Shown one piece after another: positions 21,420-31,194 of a stretch of 52,552 bases of DNA. Location: contig CAIOTT010000025.1 in NCBI GenBank assembly GCA_903861305.1, positions 1 to 52,552 of the forward strand, read 5' to 3'. The number at the start of each line of letters is the position of its first letter. Within the stretch, counting starts at the first letter, position 1. A program made the translations under genes and the position numbers. The stretch is from Candidatus Omnitrophota bacterium (GTDB taxonomy: Bacteria; Omnitrophota; Gorgyraeia; Zapsychrales; Fredricksoniimonadaceae). A model generated the notes under the pieces. It was not told the origin of the DNA. It saw nothing but the letters and a program-made list of their open reading frames with translations, and ran no database searches.

Positions 21420-22190
21420 TTGCCTGTTCGGGAATCAGAATTTTACTGCGGTGACAAAGCCCTTTATGTCACGATGTATGACAGCGGCTCGTCCCGCTGG
21501 CTTGTCATGGCCCCGCCTTTATTCGAGGAGCTCGCGCGGACAAGGAAATTTTGCGTGAACGCGGCGCGCAAGATCGCCCGCGCTGGGTTCAACGTTGTAC
21601 GTTTTGATTACTACGGCACAGGCCTCAGTGAAGGCAAGTTTGAGGACTTTACCCTGTCACAGGCAGCGTGCGACCTTGACACTGTGATCGCAATGTGCCG
21701 GGAACGCGGGGCGGCGCAGGTGTCTTGCCTCGGGTTCAGGTTCGGCGCGTATCTCGCGGCCTTGCGCAACAGCAAAGATGGCGTCGGGCGGGTCATTGTC
21801 TGGGAGCCGGTGTTCGATCTTGCAGCGTATATCACGGAGGTTTTAAAGGCAACGGCTGTGGACCAGATCGTAACGTATGGCGCCATTCGTTTTGACCAGG
21901 CCGCGCTGATGGACAAGCTTGCGCGTGAAGGCCGGATCCTTGTGAATGGCTACGCGCTCAGCCTTGCGGCGGTAGAAGGGTTCCGCAACGCGCGCCCCAT
22001 CGAGCGCGCTGATTGTCAGAATATCGGTGTTGTGCTCTGGCGCCGGAGCAGTTTGAATAAAACGCCGTTCCTCGCGGAGCTTCAGCCCGTGGTGTGCACA
22101 ACGGTGAAGGCGGCGTGGGACCACATTAAATTCCTGGACCATGAGACGGGTGAACTTGTCGAAAGCACGCTCGGGTTATTGAAATGCTAA
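21420..22190 (+). CDS. Alpha/beta-hydrolase fold protein with GFRFG in place of GxSxG (resembles exosortase-associated hydrolase 2)
   Basis: VVRFDYYGTGLSEGKFEDF; CLGFRFGAYLAALR nucleophile elbow with Arg; TTG start uncertain. Confidence 0.8.
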   Translation: MPVRESEFYCGDKALYVTMYDSGSSRWLVMAPPLFEELARTRKFCVNAARKIARAGFNVVRFDYYGTGLSEGKFEDFTLSQAACDLDTVIAMCRERGAAQVSCLGFRFGAYLAALRNSKDGVGRVIVWEPVFDLAAYITEVLKATAVDQIVTYGAIRFDQAALMDKLAREGRILVNGYALSLAAVEGFRNARPIERADCQNIGVVLWRRSSLNKTPFLAELQPVVCTTVKAAWDHIKFLDHETGELVESTLGLLKC

Positions 22191-22197
22191 GGAATAT

Positions 22198-23058
22198 ATG
22201 AAAAGGACAACCGTTACATTTCCCAACAAGGAAGGGCTGAGCATCAAGGGTATTGTTTTTGAACCCGATGATGCCAGGCGCCGCAAGACGGGTGTGGTGT
22301 ATCTGCCGGGAATTGTCCTGGGGCTTACCGCGGTTCATCGCCTGGCTGTTGACGTTGCCTGCGAATTCCAGCGTGAAGGTTACCCCGTCCTTCTTTTTGA
22401 CCACTCACGCATTGGTGAGAGTGAAGGCGACCTTGTTTCAGGCCCCCATGAGGAATTTGTCACATTTATCAAGCAGGGAGGGCTGGTGGACGACACGCTC
22501 GTAGCCATGCAGTTCTTCTTGTCCCGCTGCGGCCTGGACAACATTATTCTTATCGGGCACTGCGGCGGCGCGCTCACCGCGGTTTATGTGGCTCAAAAGA
22601 GCAACAAGCTCGCCCAATTGATCCTCATCGTCCCGCCGTTGACGGGTGAGCCTTCCGAGGGCGCGGGCATGACGCAGGGCGAGGCCAAGGAATATCTGGC
22701 GCTTTATAAGAACAAGATGTTCTCGTTCGGCGCCTGGTCCCGGTTGTTTCTTGGCAAAAGCGACTATCGTCAGATGATCAAGGCCGTCAAGGCAAAGATC
22801 TTCAGGAAGAAGCCAGAGATAAGGTCCGGTGACGCCAATTTGAACAGGTCCTTTATCCAGGGGCTTGAGTCCGTCGGCGGCATGATGGATGTGAAAATTA
22901 TTTACGGCGACAAGGACCCTGAATTTGATGAATTTAAGGGCTGCCGGAATGAATTCAGCCGCTGGAAGATCCGGACAACCGTGTTCCCGGACGCCTCGCA
23001 TGGTTTTGTGACAGATGAGAGCATGCGCCTGTTGATGGAAGAATTGAAGGCGGCCTGA
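22198..23058 (+). CDS. Alpha/beta-hydrolase with Cys nucleophile elbow (resembles exosortase-associated hydrolase 1)
   Basis: LLFDHSRIGESEGD; LIGHCGGALTAVYV; IIYGDKDPEF; DASHGFVTDES. Confidence 0.82.
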   Translation: MKRTTVTFPNKEGLSIKGIVFEPDDARRRKTGVVYLPGIVLGLTAVHRLAVDVACEFQREGYPVLLFDHSRIGESEGDLVSGPHEEFVTFIKQGGLVDDTLVAMQFFLSRCGLDNIILIGHCGGALTAVYVAQKSNKLAQLILIVPPLTGEPSEGAGMTQGEAKEYLALYKNKMFSFGAWSRLFLGKSDYRQMIKAVKAKIFRKKPEIRSGDANLNRSFIQGLESVGGMMDVKIIYGDKDPEFDEFKGCRNEFSRWKIRTTVFPDASHGFVTDESMRLLMEELKAA

Positions 23059-23121
23059 ACACTGGCCTGGCGATCGTGCCATGGTTTGCCGGCTGGTTTA
23101 GCAGCAACAAGGAGGAACAGC

Positions 23122-24384
23122 ATGAACGATATTAAGGCAGTTCTATATTTGATAAAGATCGACATCCTTTACAGCGCCAGGTTCAGGCTGTTGTTGTCGT
23201 GGATGCTTTATGCTGCGAGTATCCTCATCGGGATCGTTGACCGCAAGCGTGCCGATGTATTGTTGATGAAGGCCCATCATTATTCCGATTCAGCGGCGTT
23301 CCAGTCTTTTCTTGATCCAGCAATAAAGAAGATGCTGGATCACAAGGGGTATATGCCATCCTTGATGCCTGTGGTGAACATTAAAAAGGAATTGTTCCCG
23401 CGCAAATATATGTTCATTGCCAAGCCTCATAAAGGTTCCCGTGAAAAAGGAGTGGCTTTCCTGATGTACAGCGTTTCTTTTAATGGATTTTTCAGGCAAT
23501 ACGACGCCGAGAGGTTCTTGCAGGATTATTATCTGGTCCTTGAGCCGGACTGGGCGGGGTATTGCAAACCGGAGATATTGACCTACGCAAAGATCGCCTC
23601 TCATCCCGTGATCGTGGAAGCGACGGAACAGCTGGATTTTAACTTCATCAAAAAGCTGGATTCAAACCTTGTCCCTGTGGACTTTGGCGCGAGCGACTGG
23701 CTTGATTCAAATATTTTTCATCCGATCCCCGGCGTTACAAAAAAATATGACTGCATCATGGTATGCGACTGGTACAACTATAAAAGGAATTACGTCCTTC
23801 TCAGGGCATTGTCGAAGATAAAAGAGCACAACCTGAAAGCGGTCCTGGTAAGCAATGCCACGGGCCTGCTGGATACTTTGAAAAATGTGGCGAGATATTT
23901 TGGCGTGCTGGATAACATAACTTTTGTGCAAAAGCTCACCCCCGCGCAATTGAATCTTGCCTATAACGAATCCAAGGTCAATTTATTGCTGTCGTATAAA
24001 GAAGGTTCCAACAAGACCTTGTTCGAAGGCATGTTCGCGAATATTCCCGCGATATTGATCAAGGGGAATGTCGGGGTCAATAAAACATATATCAATGAGG
24101 CGACAGGGAAACTGGTGTCCGAGGACGATCTGCCGGGGGCTTTGGTGATGTTTTCGCGTGACCACGCCAGGTTTCACCCCAGGCAATGGGTGACCGAGAA
24201 TATTTCATGCCAAAGGACCACTCAGAAATTGAATGCTATAATCAAAGAGATCGCCTTGCGCAGCGGTGAGGAATGGACCGAGGATATCAGGGTAAAAGTG
24301 AATGAAGACGGCAAGATGCGCGGGTTGCGGCTTGAGGACCCTGTCCTTGACGCCCGCCTTGATAGTTATGAGAGGAAAGCTTGA
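23122..24384 (+). CDS. Putative glycosyltransferase (GT4/GT1-like C-terminal domain)
   Basis: AGGAGG upstream of ATG; NLLLSYKEGSNKTLFEGMFANIPAILIKGNVGVNKTYINEATGKLV resembles GT donor-site region. Confidence 0.65.
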   Translation: MNDIKAVLYLIKIDILYSARFRLLLSWMLYAASILIGIVDRKRADVLLMKAHHYSDSAAFQSFLDPAIKKMLDHKGYMPSLMPVVNIKKELFPRKYMFIAKPHKGSREKGVAFLMYSVSFNGFFRQYDAERFLQDYYLVLEPDWAGYCKPEILTYAKIASHPVIVEATEQLDFNFIKKLDSNLVPVDFGASDWLDSNIFHPIPGVTKKYDCIMVCDWYNYKRNYVLLRALSKIKEHNLKAVLVSNATGLLDTLKNVARYFGVLDNITFVQKLTPAQLNLAYNESKVNLLLSYKEGSNKTLFEGMFANIPAILIKGNVGVNKTYINEATGKLVSEDDLPGALVMFSRDHARFHPRQWVTENISCQRTTQKLNAIIKEIALRSGEEWTEDIRVKVNEDGKMRGLRLEDPVLDARLDSYERKA

Positions 24385-24445
24385 TCTGCCGTGTCAAGCG
24401 CTTGGCCGTAGCGAGCGCCAAGATCTGTCAGGGGATTTTGTTGTA

Positions 24446-25093
24446 ATGTTTATAAACAACATAAAAGAACTTATCAAGCATTCGATCCAGGGCGTGTTCG
24501 GCAACAGACACCTTATTTACAGGCTTCCTGTGAATGACGCGGTCATCGCGCTTACGTTCGATGACGGTCCTGATCCCAGGCATACGCCGCTTGTCCTGGA
24601 TGTTCTCAGGCAGAACAATGTTAAGGCAACTTTCTTTTTAACAGGAAGCAATGTTGAACAGCATCCAGAACCTGCGCAACAAATTTTAAAAGAGGGGCAT
24701 TGTATCGGGAATCATGCCTATGCCCACAAGGATTTTACGCGTTTGAACTTGCGCCAGAAAAAAGAAGATATATTAATGGGGCAAAATATTTTCAATGAGG
24801 TCTTAGGAGTAACCGCAAGACTTTTTCGCCCCCCGCAGGGATGCTGGTCATTGGCGTTGCTGGTTTTTTGCATGGCACGTTCTATAAGAACGATCCTTTG
24901 GAGCGTGGACAGCCGGGATTTTGAATATAAAGGAGAGTCGTTCCTTAAGGAGCGTTTGGATAAGATGCACTTCAAGAACGGGGATATTATTTTGCTCCAT
25001 GATGACAACATGGATACCGTGAATTTTCTGCAATACCTGATCGATAAAGCAAGGCGGGAAGGTTTTTCATTTGCAACGATCGGCGATGTATGA
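24446..25093 (+). CDS. Polysaccharide deacetylase (NodB domain)
   Basis: LTFDDGPDPRHTP; KATFFLTG; GNHAYAHKDF; FRPPQG; ILLHDD. Confidence 0.93.
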   Translation: MFINNIKELIKHSIQGVFGNRHLIYRLPVNDAVIALTFDDGPDPRHTPLVLDVLRQNNVKATFFLTGSNVEQHPEPAQQILKEGHCIGNHAYAHKDFTRLNLRQKKEDILMGQNIFNEVLGVTARLFRPPQGCWSLALLVFCMARSIRTILWSVDSRDFEYKGESFLKERLDKMHFKNGDIILLHDDNMDTVNFLQYLIDKARREGFSFATIGDV

Positions 25094-26211
25094 AACTTTT
25101 GATCGTCACCAATCTTTTTCCTAATGCCAAGGAACCGAACCGCTCCACGTTCAATTTCCAGCAGTTCACGGAGCTCTCCCGGCTTTGTGAATTGAAAGTG
25201 GTTGCGCCGATCCCTTTTTTTCAGTATTCCGATGAACAGGTGCCGCTGTTCGAGCGGCTGGGGGGCATTGATGTTTACCATCCGCGTTACCTTGTTATCC
25301 CCAAAACAGGGCGCTGCACGTACGGGTTGGCATTCTTTATAGGGATATGGCATACTTTAAAGATTGTTCAGCGTTCTTTCAGGTATGATGCGATCCTCGC
25401 CGCATGGGCCTATCCTGATGCGGTGGGCGCGGCGCTGGCGGCCAGGCTGCTGAAAAAGAAATTTTTTGTGAAGGTGCATGGCAGTGATATCAATCTTGCC
25501 GGTCATTACTGGAGCCGCGTGCCCATGATCAAATGGGCCTTGTCCCGGGCGGATGGCGTGATCGCGGTGAGCCAGCCGCTCAAAAAAAAGATCGTGGCCA
25601 TGGGGATCCCGCAGGAAAAGGTTGTTGTTATTTCCAACGGAGTGGACACCGGCAAGTTCTTTCCCAGGCCCAAAGATGCTTGCCGTGAGCAGATCGGGTT
25701 AAGCCCGTCAGGCCGCTACATCCTTTATGTTGGTAATTTTTCGGCAGTAAAGGGCGTGCTGTACTTGATCAAGGCGTTCGCTTTGCTGGATACTGCACCG
25801 GATCTCAAGCTTCTCCTCATTGGCGAGGGGGAAGAAAAAGTTGCACTTGTACAGCTGGCCCGTGAATTGGGAGTGGATGAACGGGTGATCTTTGCCGGAC
25901 GCAAACCTCATCAGGATATCCCTGTATGGATGAGCGCGGCGGATGTGTTTTGCCTGCCCAGCCTTAACGAGGGTTGTCCGAATGTTGTGCTGGAGGCCAT
26001 GGCGTGCGGCGCCAAAGTGGTGGCTTCCGATGTGGGCGGGGTTCCGGATATCATTGACACGCCTGAAAAAGGGTGGCGTGCCAGGCCCCAGGACCCTGAA
26101 GACCTGGCCCAATGCCTGAACGCGGCATTGAACGCTCCGGCTCTGGCGCACGCCACGCGGGCGATGAGCTGGGCCGAGAGCGCCGCAAAGGTATACGCAA
26201 TTTTTCAGTGA
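25090..26211 (+). CDS. Glycosyltransferase family 4
   Basis: VTNLFPNAKEPNRSTFNFQQF; VKVHGSDINLAG; DVFCLPSLNEGCPNVVLEAMACGAKVVASDVGGVPDII. Confidence 0.95.
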   Translation: MKLLIVTNLFPNAKEPNRSTFNFQQFTELSRLCELKVVAPIPFFQYSDEQVPLFERLGGIDVYHPRYLVIPKTGRCTYGLAFFIGIWHTLKIVQRSFRYDAILAAWAYPDAVGAALAARLLKKKFFVKVHGSDINLAGHYWSRVPMIKWALSRADGVIAVSQPLKKKIVAMGIPQEKVVVISNGVDTGKFFPRPKDACREQIGLSPSGRYILYVGNFSAVKGVLYLIKAFALLDTAPDLKLLLIGEGEEKVALVQLARELGVDERVIFAGRKPHQDIPVWMSAADVFCLPSLNEGCPNVVLEAMACGAKVVASDVGGVPDIIDTPEKGWRARPQDPEDLAQCLNAALNAPALAHATRAMSWAESAAKVYAIFQ

Positions 26212-26229
26212 CGGGAGCCGTGAGTTTAT

Positions 26230-27390
26230 ATGTTGCAAGGCCATGATATCTTTTATTTTTCCAATGACTGGCGCGCCGACAACAAGACGAGCAGTCATCA
26301 TATCGCCGGCCAGTTGAAGAAGCACAACCGGCTTTTTTACATTGAAGCCAGCGGAATGCGCGCCCCTTCAGCTTCTGCCCATGACCTGCGGCGGATCTGG
26401 AAAAAGGCCAGCGAATTCCTGAAGGGCCCGCAGCAAGTCGAAGACAATGTCTATGTTTTTTCACCGTTGATCCTGCCGTTCCATAAATTTGGTGCTGTCC
26501 GCAAGATCAACGAATGGCTTCTGGCCGCGTCCCTGAGCGGCGTTTGCCGAAAATACAAGGTGAACGCCCCCATCCTCTGGATGGTGAGCCCACACATGTC
26601 GACGGTCATCGGCAAGCTCAAGGAGAAGCTGGTTGTTTATTATTGCGTGGATGATTTCTCGTCCCTGCCGGGCGTTAATGAAGGGTCGATCAGGAGTTTT
26701 GACCGGGATCTGACGCAGAAAGCGGATGTCGTATTCACGCCGTCATTGCCGCTGTACGAGAAGAAACGGGCGCTGAACAGCCATGTCCATCTGGCGCCGC
26801 ACGGGGTTGACCTTGAGCATTTCAGGAAGGTTTTTGATCCCGGGTTGGCGGTGCCTGAAGACATGAAACAGATCCCCAGGCCGATCATTGGTTTCTTCGG
26901 CCTGATCGAAAAATGGGTAGACCTGGAATTGATAAAGTTCATCGCTGAAAAACGCAAAAATTATTCCGTAGTGCTGATCGGGCGCGTGGTCCAGGATATT
27001 ACGATGTTCGCGGGCCTGCCGAATGTTTTTTTCCTGGGGTCCCGCCCGTTCAAGGTCCTGCCTGAATATGCGAAGCTCTTTGATGTGGCCACGATGCCGT
27101 ACGTTCTCAATGACCAGGTGTTCAACGCGAACCCGATCAAATTGCGCGAGTACCTGGCCATGGGCAAGCCAACCGTTTCGGTCACGAACCCGGAGATCCT
27201 CCAGTTTGCCGATGTGGTCAAGATCGCCAACGGTTACGACGATTTCCTGAACAAGATCGACGAGGCGCTTCGGGAAAACACACCCGAGCTTGTCGCGCGC
27301 CGTGTGGCGCGGGTGCAGGATTCATCCTGGGAAGAGCGCTTTAAGAAGATATCTTCCATTGTTGAAGATCAACTCGCGAACAAGCATTAA
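26230..27390 (+). CDS. Glycosyltransferase (GT-B type)
   Basis: SNDWRADNKTSSHHIAGQLKKHNRLFYIEASGMR; YCVDDFSSLPG; HGVDLEHF; IGFFGLIEKWVD; PYVLNDQVFNANPIKLREYLAMGKPTV. Confidence 0.85.
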   Translation: MLQGHDIFYFSNDWRADNKTSSHHIAGQLKKHNRLFYIEASGMRAPSASAHDLRRIWKKASEFLKGPQQVEDNVYVFSPLILPFHKFGAVRKINEWLLAASLSGVCRKYKVNAPILWMVSPHMSTVIGKLKEKLVVYYCVDDFSSLPGVNEGSIRSFDRDLTQKADVVFTPSLPLYEKKRALNSHVHLAPHGVDLEHFRKVFDPGLAVPEDMKQIPRPIIGFFGLIEKWVDLELIKFIAEKRKNYSVVLIGRVVQDITMFAGLPNVFFLGSRPFKVLPEYAKLFDVATMPYVLNDQVFNANPIKLREYLAMGKPTVSVTNPEILQFADVVKIANGYDDFLNKIDEALRENTPELVARRVARVQDSSWEERFKKISSIVEDQLANKH

Positions 27391-27401
27391 AAAGGACTCT
27401 T

Positions 27402-29468
27402 ATGCCAGCTGATTTTCGTCCATTCAAAGTCGCTATTGTCGGGTGCGGGAATATTGCCAAGGTCCACGCGCGGATCCTGAAAAAGTATATCCACATCGAC
27501 AACCTGGCTATCTGTGATCTTGATCTTCTGAGGCTGGAGGAGTTTGCCAAGGCATCAGGTATCAGGAACAAATTCAATTCACTGGACGCGTTGCTGGAGG
27601 GGTTCAAGCCGCAGATCGTCCATATCGTAACGCCGCCGTCCTCGCACACCCCGATCGCGGTCCAGTGTTTGAAAAAGAACGTGAATGTGCTTATCGAAAA
27701 GCCCATGTGCCTGACGCTGGATGAAGCCCGCCAGATCATGGCGGCCGAGGCCGGGAGCAAAGCCAAAGTATGCGTTGATCACATGCGCTCGTTCGACCCG
27801 ATGATCAAGCAGGCCCTAAAGATCCTGGCGGATGAAAATTACGGTCGCATCGTCAACATCAACATGACGTACACCTATGATTACCTGCAACGCATCCATT
27901 TTGACCCGGCGGCACGCTGGATCAAGAACCTTCCCGGCGGGTGCTTCTTTGACCTTTTGCCGCATATGCTCTGCCTCCTCAACGATTTCGCGCCTGGTTC
28001 CGTGTTGAGATCGAAGCTGATCCGGAAGAACGCGGACGGGCTGGTGGAGGATCTGTGGTGCTTGTTCGAATCACCCTCGACGACCGCATCCGTCCACCTG
28101 TCATTGAATATCACGCCGCTGAAGAACCTCATCGAATTTGAGTGTGAAAAGGGTTCCTTGACGGTCGATCTCAGGAATTTCATTTTGCTGGAACGGAAAA
28201 ACAACGGGCTGCCGAACGCGATCGAAAGGATCTCCGGGAACATGGCTGTCGGTTCCCAGTACCTGGGCCGGACAGTCGGCGTTGTCGGGAAGTTCCTGTT
28301 GAACAAACTGGATCCTTACGCGGGCCTGGAGTACTTGACCAGGACGTTCATGGACGCGGTCGCGCAAGATACACCCAACCCCTCAGGGGCTAAAGACGCC
28401 CGGGATGTTTTGAAGTTGACCCTTGATATTTTTGACGGGGATGCTGTCCCCCTCGTGAAAGAGGAGCGCAAGGCACTGGCTCCGGCGGATGTCCTGGTGA
28501 CGGGTGGGACGGGATTTATCGGGAAGCGTCTTGTGAAAGACCTTCTGGAACAGGGGTTGAAGGTCAGGGTCTTTTCCCACCGGCATATTTCGGCGGATGA
28601 GGCCGGTGCCCTTTTCGGAAGGCCGGTGGAGATCGTCAGCGGGAATATTTATTCCCTCGAGGATGTATTATGCGCCGTTCAAGGCGTGAGGACGATCTAT
28701 CATCTCGCCGCGGCCATGAAAGGCGACTGGAATTACCATCTTGATACGACCATTACGGGAACAAAGAACATCCTCGCCGCGGTGAAACAGAACAATATCC
28801 CTCAGCTTGTGTATGTCAGCACCCTGAATGTTTATGATGCCAAACATTATCCTGAGAACAGGATTATCAATGAAGATTTTGCGTATGAACCGGCTCCGGA
28901 AAAACGCGGCGCATATTCTCACGCCAAGCTGATGGCTGAAAAGATGGTCATTGCGTTCCGTGACCAGGAGAAGGTGAACATCGCCATTGTCCGTCCGGGA
29001 CTGGTGTACGGGCCGGGCGGCCCGAAGTTTCCCGGAGATGTGGGAAGATTGATCGGCAACAGGTTCATTATTGTTTTTGGCCTGGGGGGCCGCAAGATCC
29101 CCTTCGTGCACGTGGACAACCTGGTCAGCGCGCTCACGGCGATCGGCCGCGCACCGGAACGGTCCGCGAACGGTATTTTTAATGTTGTGGATGAAGACAG
29201 GGTGTCCCAGAGGAAGTTTATCAGTGACTATAAGAAGATCACACGCCAGGGCTTGATCCCGCTGTATGTGCCACTGTTCTTTATTGCATCTGCTTTTCTT
29301 TTTCTGGAATGGACATTACTCCTGGCTTTTCGGAAAAAGGTTTTCCTTAACTACAAACTGGATGCTATCCGTAAAAGCCCTGTGCACAGCATGGCCCGGC
29401 TTAAAGCGGCGGTCGGTTGGGAGCAGAGGATCCATTTTCAGGAAGGGATCAAGGAGCTTTTACAATGA
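27402..29468 (+). CDS. Fusion: Gfo/Idh/MocA oxidoreductase (N) + NAD-dependent epimerase/dehydratase SDR (C)
   Basis: VAIVGCGNIAKVHA..VLIEKPMCLTLDEA in N-half; VLVTGGTGFIGKRLVKDLL..AYSHAKLMAEK..VRPGLVYGPGG in C-half; one uninterrupted 688-aa ORF. Confidence 0.92.
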   Translation: MPADFRPFKVAIVGCGNIAKVHARILKKYIHIDNLAICDLDLLRLEEFAKASGIRNKFNSLDALLEGFKPQIVHIVTPPSSHTPIAVQCLKKNVNVLIEKPMCLTLDEARQIMAAEAGSKAKVCVDHMRSFDPMIKQALKILADENYGRIVNINMTYTYDYLQRIHFDPAARWIKNLPGGCFFDLLPHMLCLLNDFAPGSVLRSKLIRKNADGLVEDLWCLFESPSTTASVHLSLNITPLKNLIEFECEKGSLTVDLRNFILLERKNNGLPNAIERISGNMAVGSQYLGRTVGVVGKFLLNKLDPYAGLEYLTRTFMDAVAQDTPNPSGAKDARDVLKLTLDIFDGDAVPLVKEERKALAPADVLVTGGTGFIGKRLVKDLLEQGLKVRVFSHRHISADEAGALFGRPVEIVSGNIYSLEDVLCAVQGVRTIYHLAAAMKGDWNYHLDTTITGTKNILAAVKQNNIPQLVYVSTLNVYDAKHYPENRIINEDFAYEPAPEKRGAYSHAKLMAEKMVIAFRDQEKVNIAIVRPGLVYGPGGPKFPGDVGRLIGNRFIIVFGLGGRKIPFVHVDNLVSALTAIGRAPERSANGIFNVVDEDRVSQRKFISDYKKITRQGLIPLYVPLFFIASAFLFLEWTLLLAFRKKVFLNYKLDAIRKSPVHSMARLKAAVGWEQRIHFQEGIKELLQ

Positions 29469-29983
29469 TCATTCTGGCCGATATAAGGCGCAAATGTTCT
29501 TTTTACTTTGAGACAGTAACGTTCAAGAATCTTCTGCATACGGCCATGTCCGACGGGATATCGGCCAATGTGCTTTACCGCCTGGCACAGTTCTTCAGAA
29601 AGAACGGACTGGGGCTCATCAGTTGGGTATTGCTTGATCTGAACAAGTTCCTTAATGGCTGCATGATCGGCCGCAACGCCGAGTTCGGCCCCGGGTTTGT
29701 CCTTATGCATCCGAACGGCATTGTTATCAACGGCGGGGTAAAGGGTGGCAGTAATATTGCGATCGAGGGCGGTGTGGTGATCGGTGTCGCGCGCCAGGGC
29801 CTGCCGATCGAGCTTCCCGTCCTGGGCCATGACATTTATATTGGCGCTGGCGCCAAGATCCTTGGCGGGATCAGGATCGGCAATAATGTCAGGATCGGGG
29901 CGAACGCGGTCGTCGTGCACAATGTACCTGACGGGGCCACGGTAGTGGGCATTCCGGCAAAAGTTGTCAAGATCAGTCCTTGA
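29465..29983 (+). CDS. Serine O-acetyltransferase-like hexapeptide acyltransferase
   Basis: AEFGPGFVLMHPNGIVINGGVKGGSNIAIEGGVVIG..IYIGAGAKILGGIRIGNNVRIGANAVVVHNVPDGATVVGIPAK. Confidence 0.85.
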   Translation: MIILADIRRKCSFYFETVTFKNLLHTAMSDGISANVLYRLAQFFRKNGLGLISWVLLDLNKFLNGCMIGRNAEFGPGFVLMHPNGIVINGGVKGGSNIAIEGGVVIGVARQGLPIELPVLGHDIYIGAGAKILGGIRIGNNVRIGANAVVVHNVPDGATVVGIPAKVVKISP

Positions 29984-29994
29984 AGGGATCACAC

Positions 29995-31143
29995 ATGATT
30001 TTAATACAGGCTATTTTCTGGTTCAGCGTTTTCTTTATCGGGTATTCCTATTTTATTTATCCTTTGATACTCCTTGCCCTGGGAAAATCTCGCCTGAAAG
30101 AGATCTCCGGGTCCCCGGACCCATTGCCGTCCGTTTCCATCATTGTTGCCGCCTACAATGAAGAGTCGGTGATCCGCTTGCGGATCGAGAACCTCCTGAT
30201 GCTGGAATATCCCAAGGACAAGCTGGAGATCATCATCGCGTCCGACGGCTCCAGTGATAAAACAGCCGCGATCGCCAGGGAGTTTGAAGCCAAAGGTGTT
30301 GTTGTCTACGGGTATGAAGCGCGCCGCGGGAAAGTGAATGTTCTTAACGCGACCGTTCCAAAAGCCAAAGGCGATGTCATTGTTTTCAGCGATGCCAATA
30401 CTTTCTTCAAGTACGACACTGTCAGCAAGCTTGTCCGGCGTTTCCAGGATAAGAAGGTCGGCTGCGTGTGCGGGCTGTTGCAGTTCACCACCGCCGCGGG
30501 AAGCACCAGCGCCCACCTGGAAAGCGTTTATTGGCGGTATGAAACATTCCTCAAGATCATGGAAGGCTCTTTTGGGGCTTTGCTGGGCGCCAACGGCGCG
30601 CTTTATGCGATCCGCAAGGAGCTTTTTTTTCAGTGCCCGCCGGATACCATCATTGAGGATTTTGTCATCCCCATGAAGATCCTGGAAAAGGGCTTTAGTG
30701 TTGTTTATGACAAAGACGCTGTTGCGCTTGAAGACGCGGCCAAGCATCTCATCCAGGAAAAGAAGCGCCGCATCAGGATAGGCGCCGGGGATTTTCAATC
30801 TATAGGATTATTGGGCTCGATGCTCAATCCTTTTCGCGGCTTCCCGGCTCTTGCATTTTGGTCGCACAAGATCCTGCGTTGGTTCACGCCGTTCTTCATG
30901 CTGTTCGCCTTCACCGCCAACGTGCTGCTGCTTGAGATGCCTTTCTTTAAAGCTGTTTTTGTTGCCCAGTGCGCCTTTTATGGACTGGCCCTGCTGGGGC
31001 AAGCGCTGAGCTGGGGCGGGATCAAGGTTAAGACATTGAACCTGTTCTATTATTTCGTTTCCATGAACCTCGCGCTTTTTCTTGGTTTCCTGAATTACAT
31101 CAGCAGGACCCATACGGTCAAATGGGACAGGACGGAACGGTAA
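29995..31143 (+). CDS. Membrane glycosyltransferase family 2
   Basis: PSVSIIVAAYNEESVIRLRIENLLMLEYPKDKLEIIIASDGSSDKT; C-terminal TMs. Confidence 0.94.
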   Translation: MILIQAIFWFSVFFIGYSYFIYPLILLALGKSRLKEISGSPDPLPSVSIIVAAYNEESVIRLRIENLLMLEYPKDKLEIIIASDGSSDKTAAIAREFEAKGVVVYGYEARRGKVNVLNATVPKAKGDVIVFSDANTFFKYDTVSKLVRRFQDKKVGCVCGLLQFTTAAGSTSAHLESVYWRYETFLKIMEGSFGALLGANGALYAIRKELFFQCPPDTIIEDFVIPMKILEKGFSVVYDKDAVALEDAAKHLIQEKKRRIRIGAGDFQSIGLLGSMLNPFRGFPALAFWSHKILRWFTPFFMLFAFTANVLLLEMPFFKAVFVAQCAFYGLALLGQALSWGGIKVKTLNLFYYFVSMNLALFLGFLNYISRTHTVKWDRTER

Positions 31144-31146
31144 TTT

Positions 31147-31176
31147 ACCGGGCCGACACAAGGTCGGCCCCTACGC
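31147..31176. repeat. Short palindromic repeat family A, copy 1
   Basis: GGGCCGAC-ACAAG-GTCGGCCC + CTACGC; perfect 8-bp stem. Confidence 0.75.
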
Positions 31177-31194
31177 TCGACGGAAAAAAATCGT

